This document shows, piece by piece, positions 16,244 through 23,878 of a DNA stretch of 45,187 bases; within the stretch, counting starts at the first letter, position 1, and every line of letters begins with the position of its first letter. The stretch is from Ignatzschineria indica. Its GTDB lineage: Bacteria > Pseudomonadota > Gammaproteobacteria > Cardiobacteriales > Wohlfahrtiimonadaceae. The notes beneath the pieces were generated by a model. That model was not told the DNA's origin, did not search any database, and saw only the letters and a list, made by a program, of their open reading frames with translations. The stretch lies in the NCBI RefSeq assembly GCF_003121925.1, contig NZ_QEWR01000008.1, positions 52,152 to 97,338 of the forward strand. Reading direction: 5' to 3'. The position numbers were made by a program, and so were the translations under genes.

Positions 16244-16279
16244 GGTTGTTAAAGCGGTTGTTAAAGCGGTTGTTAAATT
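16244..16279. repeat. 12-bp tandem repeat, three units
   Basis: GGTTGTTAAAGC (16244-16255), GGTTGTTAAAGC (16256-16267) and GGTTGTTAAATT (16268-16279) follow without spacing. Confidence 0.85.
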
Positions 16280-16369
16280 TGGATTTTCGATAGTAGAGAT
16301 TTAAATATGAGATCAAACGATGAAATCATTATGAATTTAATGTGAACCTGATATTAGATGGGTACTTGA

Positions 16370-16400
16370 TTGACCTCTAGAAAGAGAAGTCACCTTATAA
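16370..16400 (+). promoter_or_regulatory. Possible trp promoter
   Basis: TTGACC (16370-16375) and TTATAA (16395-16400) are spaced 19 bases apart, wider than ideal, and would start RNA a little before the trpL ATG at 16425. I do not see a full TrpR operator. Confidence 0.3.
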
Positions 16401-16424
16401 ATAGAGATAGGGATTTAATAACAG

Positions 16425-16484
16425 ATGATTCACTCGACACACACTATTCGTTTTTTCCGTCGTTGGTGGTTACGCGCATTGTAG
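16425..16484 (+). CDS. trpL: trp operon leader peptide TrpL
   Basis: A 19-codon frame reads MIHSTHTIRFFRRWWLRAL and stops. The tandem Trp codons (16464-16469) are the diagnostic feature of trp attenuation: ribosome stalling there when charged tRNA-Trp is scarce lets the antiterminator form. It precedes the terminator at 16532-16557 and trpE at 16688. The first seven codons are His/Thr/Ser-rich and look unselected. A weak AGGG lies upstream as ribosome site. Confidence 0.9.
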   Translation: MIHSTHTIRFFRRWWLRAL

Positions 16485-16557
16485 CGGGTAAGCACTTTTT
16501 TATGACGTTAAAAAAGAGTGTTGAGAGAAGAGGCCCGCAATATGCGGGTCTTTTTTT
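16485..16557 (+). terminator. trp attenuator: antiterminator and terminator hairpins
   Basis: The terminator pairs GGCCCGCA (16532-16539) with TGCGGGTC (16543-16550), then seven Ts. Its left arm CCCGC can instead pair with GCGGG at 16484-16488, just after the trpL stop, forming the antiterminator. That GCGGGTAAGC can also pair back with GTTACGCGC inside the last trpL codons, forming the pause hairpin. All four classical attenuator segments are therefore present. Confidence 0.88.
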
Positions 16558-16687
16558 ATGCTCCATATTGCGCTCATCAGATTTGTTAGGCCTCAAAGTA
16601 CAAACTTATAAATAGAATCAGAAAGATCACTTTTTAGTTCGAGTGCCTTTAAGCCGATAAAGCGATAGTTAAATTATAGGAGACCTT

Positions 16688-18412
16688 ATGGAAGCCCCTG
16701 TTGTAGCAGAAATTTTTACCTTAAGTCGAGAGATCCCTTCCCACTTTGAACCTTTTGACCTCTTTGAAGGAGTGATGAAAAAGGGGCAATCCTCATTAGG
16801 AATGCTCTTTGAATCGGCTCGTACCGATAATCAGAGTGCTTTAAAGAGTATGATGATCACAAAGGTGGCACTTCGGATCACGGCATTAAAAGAGCAAGTA
16901 ACGGTTGAGGCATTGACACCTTTAGGCGAGCATCTACTTAGAGATTTAGAGAGAAGCTTCCCCTCTGCGGTTATAGAGGTCGCGGCTCGCTCTATAAAGC
17001 TCTCTTTCCCTTGTGACCAATATACGCGTGGAGTATTAACTGTATTAGATCCTCTGTTGGCTCTGAAAAATCCGCAATTCTCCCCTTTCATTGGGGGGTT
17101 GTTTGGATATGATCTTGTCGGTGAGTATTACCAGATTCCCGTGCCGGAGAAGGGGCGAGATCTCGATCTCTGTCTCTTTTTAGCAGAAGAGCTCATTCAG
17201 ATCGATCACAAAGAGAATCAAGTAATCTATGAACATCTCTATCTAGAGAGCGATAAGCGAGATCGTTTAGAGATCTATCGCTCTTTTAATCAAAAGGCCG
17301 CTCATTATAGTGATCTGATTGAAAAACTGGCAGGAGAAAGAGCTGATTTCCCCACAATATCCCCAGAGTTATCCATAGGAGAGCTGGGGATTACTGAAAA
17401 GATCGAAGAAAATGGATCAGGAAAGAGGTTAGAAGAGGAGATAAGTGGACGTTATCCTGAAACTTATTCACAAAGTTATCCACAGGCTACTTCTGATCGA
17501 GATGAATCGGCTCATCATTCAGAGATCCAAGAACCGATTGTTAGTGCTCAAAATGGTGTTGTTACGCCTGATCGTGGCACCTTTAAAAAGATTGTTGAAC
17601 ACTTTATTGCTAAAACTACTTCGGGAGAGTTATTACAAGTAGTACCATCACGTCGTTTCTCTCTCCGATGCCACTCCCCTTTTAAGAGTTATCGTCAATT
17701 AAAACGCGCCTATCCAAGTCCTTATCTCTTCTATCTACATGATCGCGATTTTACCCTCTTCGGCGCATCTCCTGAGTCGGCGCTTAAATACTCCCCTTAT
17801 ACTCGGGAGTTAGAGCTCTATCCTATTGCCGGAACAAAGCGTCGGGGATTAGTTTCTGGAGAGATCGATCCGGAGCTTGATTCGCAGATGGAGGAGCTTC
17901 TAAAGAGTGATCCTAAGGAGTTAGCGGAACATTTGATGTTAGTCGATTTAGCTAAAGAGGATCTTGGCAAGGTTTCAGAAGAGGGGTCTATCTATGTTAA
18001 AGATCTTTTGAAAGTAGATCGTTATCGCTATGTGATGCATTTAGTTTCTCGAGTTGCCGGAAGACTTAAAGAGGGCTTAACATCTATCGATGCTTATCTT
18101 GCGGTGATGAATATGGGGACATTAACCGGAGCTCCTAAGATTGAGGCGATGCGTCAAATCTATCAATTTGAAGAGGAGGCGCGTGGAAGTTATGGCGGAG
18201 CTATAGGTTATGTGGAAGGATTGATGCAGGGAGATCGCTTCGATAGTGCAATTACAATTCGATCAGCTTATGTTAAAGAGGGAATCGCCTATGTACAGGC
18301 AGGCGCCGGAATTGTCGCAGATTCTGATCCTGAGAGTGAGGTTGAAGAGACAGAAAATAAGGCCAGTAGTGTTGTGATGGCAATTTTAGAAGCAAATTCT
18401 CAATCGATTTAA
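16688..18412 (+). CDS. trpE: Anthranilate synthase component I, with an extra linker
   Basis: TrpE makes anthranilate from chorismate using ammonia delivered by TrpG. The N-terminal GMLFESA and ALRITALKEQVTVEAL (about residues 38-80) correspond to the Trp feedback site of enteric TrpE. The catalytic domain shows QVVPSRRFSL, FTLFGASPESALKY, IAGTKRRG, ELAEHLMLVDLAKEDLG, VDRYRYVMHLVSRV, TLTGAPKIEAM and RGSYGGAIGY in order. At 574 residues it is about 55 longer than E. coli TrpE: residues roughly 223-285 between the two domains are a hydrophilic, Glu/Ser-rich segment with no family counterpart. That segment's DNA includes DnaA-box-like sites. ATG follows AGGAGA. trpG and the other trp genes do not follow, so the operon is split. 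Confidence 0.95.
   Translation: MEAPVVAEIFTLSREIPSHFEPFDLFEGVMKKGQSSLGMLFESARTDNQSALKSMMITKVALRITALKEQVTVEALTPLGEHLLRDLERSFPSAVIEVAARSIKLSFPCDQYTRGVLTVLDPLLALKNPQFSPFIGGLFGYDLVGEYYQIPVPEKGRDLDLCLFLAEELIQIDHKENQVIYEHLYLESDKRDRLEIYRSFNQKAAHYSDLIEKLAGERADFPTISPELSIGELGITEKIEENGSGKRLEEEISGRYPETYSQSYPQATSDRDESAHHSEIQEPIVSAQNGVVTPDRGTFKKIVEHFIAKTTSGELLQVVPSRRFSLRCHSPFKSYRQLKRAYPSPYLFYLHDRDFTLFGASPESALKYSPYTRELELYPIAGTKRRGLVSGEIDPELDSQMEELLKSDPKELAEHLMLVDLAKEDLGKVSEEGSIYVKDLLKVDRYRYVMHLVSRVAGRLKEGLTSIDAYLAVMNMGTLTGAPKIEAMRQIYQFEEEARGSYGGAIGYVEGLMQGDRFDSAITIRSAYVKEGIAYVQAGAGIVADSDPESEVEETENKASSVVMAILEANSQSI
17464..17484 (+). promoter_or_regulatory. Two DnaA-box-like sites inside the trpE linker insertion
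   Basis: TTATTCACA (17464-17472) and TTATCCACA (17476-17484) both fit TTWTNCACA and are 12 bases apart in one orientation; TTATCCATA at 17369-17377 is one base off. They lie in the codons of the TrpE-specific linker. The 12-base phasing equals that of the array at 14550. Confidence 0.4.
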
Positions 18413-18678
18413 AAAGCATGCTACCTTTAGAGATTGCTTTTGAGCAGCAGTGAGGATTCTCACCGATATTTTCGCAAATATTTAAAGTTTAAGTGATTTT
18501 TACCCAAGATCACTGAATTTACTTAAATTGATAGGGATCTCTCTCTTACAAAGAGGGGAGGTTTTAGAGATTCATCATCATTATAGAGGAGAGAAAAGTG
18601 CTCTCATAATCGATTAAATCTCTTTTAAGAGGATATTTGCGTTTGGAATAATTTAAATCGAGATAGGAGTAATTTTAG

Positions 18679-19650
18679 ATGCAAGCGTTAGCTCGTTTGA
18701 GCCAATTTGTGGGGAAGACATTCGCTTTTTGGGTACTGCTCTTTGCAGGATTAGCCTTTTTTACCCCCGATACTTTTAAATTTATTGGACCTTATGTTCC
18801 TTGGTTGTTAGGCATTGTGATGTTAGGGATGGGGATGACCCTGACTCTCTCCGACTTTGGCGAGATTTTACGCCATCCTAAAGCGGTCATTTTAGGTGTT
18901 GTCGCGCAATTTGTTATTATGCCACTTCTTGCTTATGGTTTATCGATGGCCTTTATGTTACCGGCACCGATTGCGGTAGGGATTATTCTTGTGGGGTCTT
19001 GTCCAGGAGGAACCGCTTCTAATGTCATTACTTTTTTAGCAAAAGGTAATATCGCCCTCTCGGTTGCTTGTACCTCCGTTTCAACATTATTAGCGCCACT
19101 CTTAACGCCTCTAGTCTTCTATCTATTAGCGAGTCAATGGATCGATATCTCTATGGGAGCCATGTTTATGTCAGTCTTGAAGATGGTACTACTGCCCATC
19201 GCTATTGGCGTTCTATTACGAATGCTCTTTAAAAAGCGAATAGAGCAGGCAACAGAGGTATTACCACTTGTCTCTGTAGCGGCAATTGTTCTGATTGTTG
19301 CCGTTGTGGTGAGTGGTAGTAAACAGTCGATTATTGAGTCAGGGTTACTCATTTTTGGTGTTGTGGTACTCCATAATGGATTAGGTTTCCTCTTCGGTTT
19401 TTGGGTGGCAAAACTCTTTAAGCTCAATTATGCCGATAGTAAGGCGGTTTCCGTAGAAGTGGGTATGCAAAACTCAGGTTTAGGTGCAGCATTAGCGAAG
19501 ACCCATTTTGCGATCGATCCTGTTATTGCAGTTCCGAGTGCTATCTTTAGCCTTTGGCATAATATTTCAGGCCCTATCTTAGCAACTTATTGGGCCGCAA
19601 GAACCGATGAAAAGGGAAAACAGAAGAGTGAAGTAAAAGTAGCACGTTAA
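18679..19650 (+). CDS. Bile acid:sodium symporter (BASS) family transporter, PanS-like
   Basis: This 323-residue inner-membrane protein has nine or ten helices. The family motifs are clear: [14 protein letters not shown] in helix 2, [24 protein letters not shown] (the crossing region that binds sodium), [15 protein letters not shown] in the second half and [12 protein letters not shown] at the end. Close bacterial relatives transport pantoate or ketopantoate (PanS) or other organic anions. The start ATG has AGGAG about 9 bases upstream. It is a single-gene unit between trpE (266-base gap) and a strong terminator. The substrate is inferred only to family level. Confidence 0.88.
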   Translation: MQALARLSQFVGKTFAFWVLLFAGLAFFTPDTFKFIGPYVPWLLGIVMLGMGMTLTLSDFGEILRHPKAVILGVVAQFVIMPLLAYGLSMAFMLPAPIAVGIILVGSCPGGTASNVITFLAKGNIALSVACTSVSTLLAPLLTPLVFYLLASQWIDISMGAMFMSVLKMVLLPIAIGVLLRMLFKKRIEQATEVLPLVSVAAIVLIVAVVVSGSKQSIIESGLLIFGVVVLHNGLGFLFGFWVAKLFKLNYADSKAVSVEVGMQNSGLGAALAKTHFAIDPVIAVPSAIFSLWHNISGPILATYWAARTDEKGKQKSEVKVAR

Positions 19651-19691
19651 TATAGATCATTATTATTGATAGATCATTTTAATTTTAAGAG

Positions 19692-19722
19692 GCAGATAAC
19701 TGGAAGGTTATCTGCTTTTTTT
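19692..19722 (+). terminator. Rho-independent terminator after the BASS transporter
   Basis: The perfect 9-bp arms GCAGATAAC (19692-19700) and GTTATCTGC (19707-19715) enclose a 6-nt loop, with seven Ts following. Confidence 0.92.
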
Positions 19723-20082
19723 ATTGTTTCTTTTTATTGTTTTTTTAATGTTTCTTATAATTGCTGATTTATGAACACCACCATAAATATTATTATTCTA
19801 AATATAAATGTTATTTGTGCAGTTATTATTCACATAAACACTTTTTATTAAAATGTTATCTTGAGATATCTGTGTAGTAATGTTGATTATCCTCCTTCTC
19901 GCCCAAGATCTTTTCAATTACTGAATATTTAAACAATTTTTAATAAATCTATAGAAAAAATAGTGATTAATCTTCTATAAATTCTATAAAATTAAATCTT
20001 TATAGCTTTATATAAAAATATTACAATGAACAGGTAGCACATTTCCTATTTTCGATATGAATATGATCTATATGGAGTCATT
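19723..20082. other. AT-rich promoter region of the poxB pair
   Basis: I see no gene, hairpin or clear operator in this stretch. It is very AT-rich, particularly 19900-20020, and ends in TATGGAG, the ribosome site of the first poxB copy. Promoter boxes could not be fixed by eye. Confidence 0.4.
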
Positions 20083-21810
20083 ATGTCTAAGAAGAAAGTT
20101 GCAAGAATTGTTGTAGAAGCACTTGAGCAAGCGGGTGTTAAACGTTGTTATGGTGTCGTGGGCGATACGTTAAATGATGTGACCGATGCGATGCGTTATC
20201 ACACCGATATTGAGTGGGTTCATATGCGTCATGAAGAGGCTGGAGGCTTTGCCGCCGGTGCTGAAGCTTATATGACAGGAAACTTAACTGCTTGTGCCGG
20301 CTCCTGTGGTCCTGGAAGCCTTCACTTTATCAATGGTCTTTATGAGAGTCATCGCAATGGTGCGCCGGTCGTCCTTATTGCCAGTCAATTACCTACAAAT
20401 GTATTAGGCACAGACTTTCCTCAAGAAGTAGATTATATGCCGATCTATAAAGGGTGCTCTGTCTTTTGTGAAGAGGTTAAAAATCCCCATGAAGCAAAAC
20501 GTGTGATTATGACCGCTTGCCAAGAAGCGATCGCAAAGCGGGGTGTTTCTGTTGTGATCCTCCCTTCCGATATTAGTGCTACTGAGGTAGAGGATACCCC
20601 TATTTTACAACCACAAGCACCGAGTGCTCCAGTGATTCGACCAACAGATGGGGAGATTAAAGCAATTGCAGAGCTTCTCAATAGTGGTAAGAAGATCGGT
20701 GTTTTTGCCGGCGTAGGTTGTGCCGGAGCATTTGATGAGATTATTGCTCTTTGTGAAAAGTTAAAAGCCCCGATGGCGCATACCTCAAGAGCAAAGGATT
20801 TTGTAGAAGGCAATAATCCTTATAACGTTGGTATGACCGGTATGCTAGGAGTTCAATCTGGTTATGAGATGATTAAAAATTGCGATACGCTCTTAGTTTT
20901 AGGGGCTGATTTTGCTTGGTCACAATTTTATCCTAAGAATGCCGAGATTATTCAGGTCGATCTCAATCCTAGTCGATTAGGTTTACGTCATGCCATAAAA
21001 CTGGGTGTGATTGGTGATGTTAAGGAGACCTTAAAAGCACTATTGCCGGCGCTAGAGAGTAAGAGTGATACTGCATTTTTAGATCATTATCGTCAGTTAC
21101 ATACAAAATGTATGGCGAAACTTGATAAGAAAGCCGTGGCTGATCATGAAGGTTTAATCCATCCTCAATACTTAATAGAGTTATTGAGTGAGTATGCCGA
21201 TGAAGATGCTATTGTTACCGGCGATACCGGTTCAGCGATGGCTTGGGTCAATCGCCATTTCCATACGAATGGTCAACGCCGCACATTGCTCTCGATGAAA
21301 CATGGAACAATGGCAAATGCGATGCCACAAGCGATTGGAATTCAGAAAGCCTACCCCGATCGTCAAGTCATCTCTGTTTCAGGAGATGGTGGATTAGCGA
21401 TGTTAATGGGAGATCTATTAACCTTAGTTCAAGAGAAGATTCCTTTAAAAGTGATCGTTCTCAATAATGGTACCCTCGATTTTGTGGAGTTAGAGATGAA
21501 AGCTGAGGGAATTGTGAATAGTTATACCGATCTGCAAAATCCTGATTTCTCCAAAGTAGCAGAAGCGATCGGCATTAAGGGCTTTCTTGTGAAAGGTTCT
21601 CATGAGTTAGAGGCAACACTGAAAGAGTTTCTAGCGTATGAAGGTCCGGCATTACTTGATGTACATGTTGAGCGCTTAGAGCTTATTTGGCCTCCTCATG
21701 CTGAATTTACTAACTATGAGAATATGGCGCTTTATGGAGCGAAAGCAATCTTAGGTGGAGAAGGGCACACCTTTTTTGAGATGTTAAAAGAGAACTTTTT
21801 AGAGAAGTAG
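20083..21810 (+). CDS. poxB: Pyruvate:quinone oxidoreductase-like ThDP enzyme, copy 1
   Basis: This 575-residue thiamin diphosphate enzyme of the acetolactate synthase superfamily most resembles PoxB, which oxidatively decarboxylates pyruvate to acetate and passes electrons to quinone. The N-terminal domain holds RHEE with the catalytic Glu and CAGSCGPGSLHFINGLYESHRNGAPV. The FAD-linked middle domain has VGMTGMLGVQSGYEM and LLVLGADFAWSQFYP. The C-terminal ThDP motif GDGGLAMLMGDLLTLVQEKIPLKVIVLNN carries the Asp and Asn that bind magnesium. The tail KENFLEK corresponds to the PoxB membrane-binding end only weakly, so a soluble pyruvate oxidase is an alternative. A paralogue follows 132 bases downstream. 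Confidence 0.85.
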   Translation: MSKKKVARIVVEALEQAGVKRCYGVVGDTLNDVTDAMRYHTDIEWVHMRHEEAGGFAAGAEAYMTGNLTACAGSCGPGSLHFINGLYESHRNGAPVVLIASQLPTNVLGTDFPQEVDYMPIYKGCSVFCEEVKNPHEAKRVIMTACQEAIAKRGVSVVILPSDISATEVEDTPILQPQAPSAPVIRPTDGEIKAIAELLNSGKKIGVFAGVGCAGAFDEIIALCEKLKAPMAHTSRAKDFVEGNNPYNVGMTGMLGVQSGYEMIKNCDTLLVLGADFAWSQFYPKNAEIIQVDLNPSRLGLRHAIKLGVIGDVKETLKALLPALESKSDTAFLDHYRQLHTKCMAKLDKKAVADHEGLIHPQYLIELLSEYADEDAIVTGDTGSAMAWVNRHFHTNGQRRTLLSMKHGTMANAMPQAIGIQKAYPDRQVISVSGDGGLAMLMGDLLTLVQEKIPLKVIVLNNGTLDFVELEMKAEGIVNSYTDLQNPDFSKVAEAIGIKGFLVKGSHELEATLKEFLAYEGPALLDVHVERLELIWPPHAEFTNYENMALYGAKAILGGEGHTFFEMLKENFLEK

Positions 21811-21864
21811 TGATTCGGCATTAATTGTTCGGTATTCATCATGATATAGAAAATGGTATGAAAG

Positions 21865-21910
21865 GAGCGATCTAACAGTTCAGTAAGAGCCGTGAAGGTC
21901 GCTCTATTTT
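21865..21910 (+). terminator. Weak hairpin with T-run between the two poxB copies
   Basis: GAGCGATC (21865-21872) can pair with GGTCGCTC (21897-21904), including one wobble, across a 24-nt loop, followed by TATTTTTAT. It may partly terminate transcription between the paralogues. Confidence 0.35.
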
Positions 21911-21942
21911 TATCATTCTATAAATCGATAGGAAGAGAAAAG

Positions 21943-23670
21943 ATGGCAAAGAAGAAAGTAGCACAGATTATTGTGGAGACATTGGAGCTCTTTGGAGTAA
22001 AGCGTTGTTATGGTGTGGTCGGCGATACGCTCAATGATGTTACCAATGCAATGCGTTTTCATACGGAGATTGAGTGGGTTCATGTGCGCCACGAAGAGGT
22101 GGGTGGATTTGCCGCTGGTGCAGAATCTTTTATGACCAAAGGTTTAACCGCTTGTGCCGGCTCTTGTGGTCCTGGAAGCCTACACTTTATCAATGGTCTT
22201 TATGAGAGTCATCGCAATGGTGCACCGGTGGTTTTGATAGCTAGCCAGCTTCCAACCGCTGTATTGGGCACCAATTTTCCTCAAGAGGTGGATTATAAAC
22301 CGATTTATGAGGGGTGTTCAGTCTATTGTGAAGAGGTTAAAAATCCCCATGAAGCGAAGAGAGTGATTATGACTGCCTGCCAAGAAGCACTTGCAAAGCG
22401 GGGTGTTGCGGTAGTCATTCTTCCTTCTGATATTAGTGCAACGGAGGTTGAGGATCTCCCTATTCGCCAGCTCTATCAACCTAAACATCCATTGATCTAT
22501 CCACAAGAGAGCGAGCTGGTAAAATTAGCAAAAATTATCAATAGCGGTGGTAAAGTTGGAATCTATGCCGGAGCGGGATGTGAAGGGGCGCATGAAATAG
22601 TGATTGCGTTAGCAGAGCGCCTTAAGGCGCCGATTGCGCATACTTCTCGCGGAAAAGATTTTATTGAAGGGGAGAACCCTTACAACGTTGGTATGACCGG
22701 TATGATGGGGATTAAATCGGGATATCAGATGATTGAAGAGTGTGACACGCTCATTATTTTGGGCGCTGATTTTGCTTGGTCTCAATTTTATCCTAAGCAT
22801 GCCAAAATCGTTCAGATCGATCGAGATCCTCAAAAACTTGGGCTTCGTCACGGCATTGAGCTAGGGCTTATTGGTGATATTGAGCCCACCTTAGAGCGAT
22901 TATTACCCCATCTTGATCAGCGTGAGTCGACAGAATTTTTAGATCGTTGTCGTCATCTTTATCAGAAAACAGTGAAAAAACTCGATAAGAAAGCTGTTGC
23001 CGCAAGTGAAGAGCTCATTCACCCTCAATATTTGACAGAGCTATTGAGTGAATATGCTAAGAAGGATGCTTTTGCAACCGCTGATGGTGGTTCTGCTACT
23101 GTCTGGTTACTGCGTCATTTTGAAACATTGGGAACGCGTCGAACATTAGTATCACTTAAACATGGAACAATGGCGAATGCGATGCCTCAAGCGATCGGTA
23201 TTCAGAAATCTCATCCCGATCGACAAGTGATTGCGCTCTGTGGTGATGGGGGAATGACCATGTTGATGGGGGATCTATTGACGATTGTTCAAGAGAAGCT
23301 CCCCGTTAAGATTGTCGTGATCAATAATGGAACGCTCGATTTTGTAGAGTTAGAGATGAAAGCTGATGGTATGGTTAATAGCTATACCGATCTACAAAAT
23401 CCTGACTTTGCACTAATGGCAGACTCTATTGGAATGAAAGGATTCTCCGCAAAAGGTTCTCATGAGTTAGAAGAGAGTGTTAAAGCCTTTTTAGAACATG
23501 AAGGTCCGGCATTACTCGATGTTCATACGAGTCGTTTAGAGCTGATCTACCCTCCTCATGCAACGCCCGGAAATTATCTCAATATGGCACTCTATGGTGC
23601 AAAGGCGATCATTGGTGGTGAAGGGGAGAGTTTCTTTGGAATGTTAAAAGATAACTATCTACGGAAATAG
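21943..23670 (+). CDS. poxB: Pyruvate:quinone oxidoreductase-like ThDP enzyme, copy 2
   Basis: This is a second 575-residue copy of the same enzyme, collinear along its whole length with the first, including RHEE, CAGSCGPGSLHFINGLYESHRNGAPVV, DFAWSQFYP and GDGGMTMLMGDLLTIVQEKLPVKIVVINN. The start is the ATG at 21943 with GGAAGA upstream; an in-frame GTG at 21892 lies within the intergenic hairpin and is rejected. Differences concentrate in the middle domain and around residues 395-405 (GGSATVWLLRHFE here against GDTGSAMAWVNRHFH), near the ThDP pocket, so the two may differ in kinetics or substrate. Probably a local tandem duplication; roughly three quarters of residues look identical by eye. 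Confidence 0.85.
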   Translation: MAKKKVAQIIVETLELFGVKRCYGVVGDTLNDVTNAMRFHTEIEWVHVRHEEVGGFAAGAESFMTKGLTACAGSCGPGSLHFINGLYESHRNGAPVVLIASQLPTAVLGTNFPQEVDYKPIYEGCSVYCEEVKNPHEAKRVIMTACQEALAKRGVAVVILPSDISATEVEDLPIRQLYQPKHPLIYPQESELVKLAKIINSGGKVGIYAGAGCEGAHEIVIALAERLKAPIAHTSRGKDFIEGENPYNVGMTGMMGIKSGYQMIEECDTLIILGADFAWSQFYPKHAKIVQIDRDPQKLGLRHGIELGLIGDIEPTLERLLPHLDQRESTEFLDRCRHLYQKTVKKLDKKAVAASEELIHPQYLTELLSEYAKKDAFATADGGSATVWLLRHFETLGTRRTLVSLKHGTMANAMPQAIGIQKSHPDRQVIALCGDGGMTMLMGDLLTIVQEKLPVKIVVINNGTLDFVELEMKADGMVNSYTDLQNPDFALMADSIGMKGFSAKGSHELEESVKAFLEHEGPALLDVHTSRLELIYPPHATPGNYLNMALYGAKAIIGGEGESFFGMLKDNYLRK

Positions 23671-23748
23671 AGGCTTTCCATCAGTGGTAAATGATCATGT
23701 TTTAAATGGTTTGTGATTCGCTGTAATGATTCACTATTACTGCTAAAG

Positions 23749-23784
23749 AAAAGGTCTCACTTCAATATTGAAGTGAGACCTTTT
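23749..23784. terminator. Bidirectional terminator: perfect 36-base palindrome
   Basis: The left arm AAAAGGTCTCACTTCAAT (23749-23766) and its exact reverse complement (23767-23784) form an 18-bp inverted repeat without spacer. A-run and T-run flanks make it a terminator in both directions between convergent poxB copy 2 and the TRAP operon. Confidence 0.88.
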
Positions 23785-23878
23785 ATCTTCCTGTACCTGT
23801 TTCAGTTTCTGCTACTACTTCGATTTACGCTTGTAATCGATCATTTGATTATTTCATCTGATCAGATGGATCGTGATG

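Larger units (their letters stand above)
15919..16424. other. Gap with palindromes, long inverted repeat and 12-bp repeats before trpL
   Basis: No gene is supported. The gap has a perfect 16-bp palindrome GTATCCCTAGGGATAC (16035-16050), the long inverted repeat at 16124-16213, a 12-bp tandem repeat (GGTTGTTAAAGC type, three units, 16244-16279), and then the trp promoter region. Confidence 0.55.

Noticed and set aside
16340-16400. TrpR operator over the trp promoter
   Set aside because: GGTACTTGATTGACC only weakly resembles GTACTAGTTAACTAGTAC, too poor to call.
16370-16615. 81-codon plus-strand frame across the trp leader
   Set aside because: It runs through the trpL attenuator in another frame; the TrpL frame and its helices explain the sequence.
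20445-20813. 122-codon minus-strand frame within the first poxB copy
   Set aside because: It is antisense to conserved enzyme sequence and has no recognisable features.
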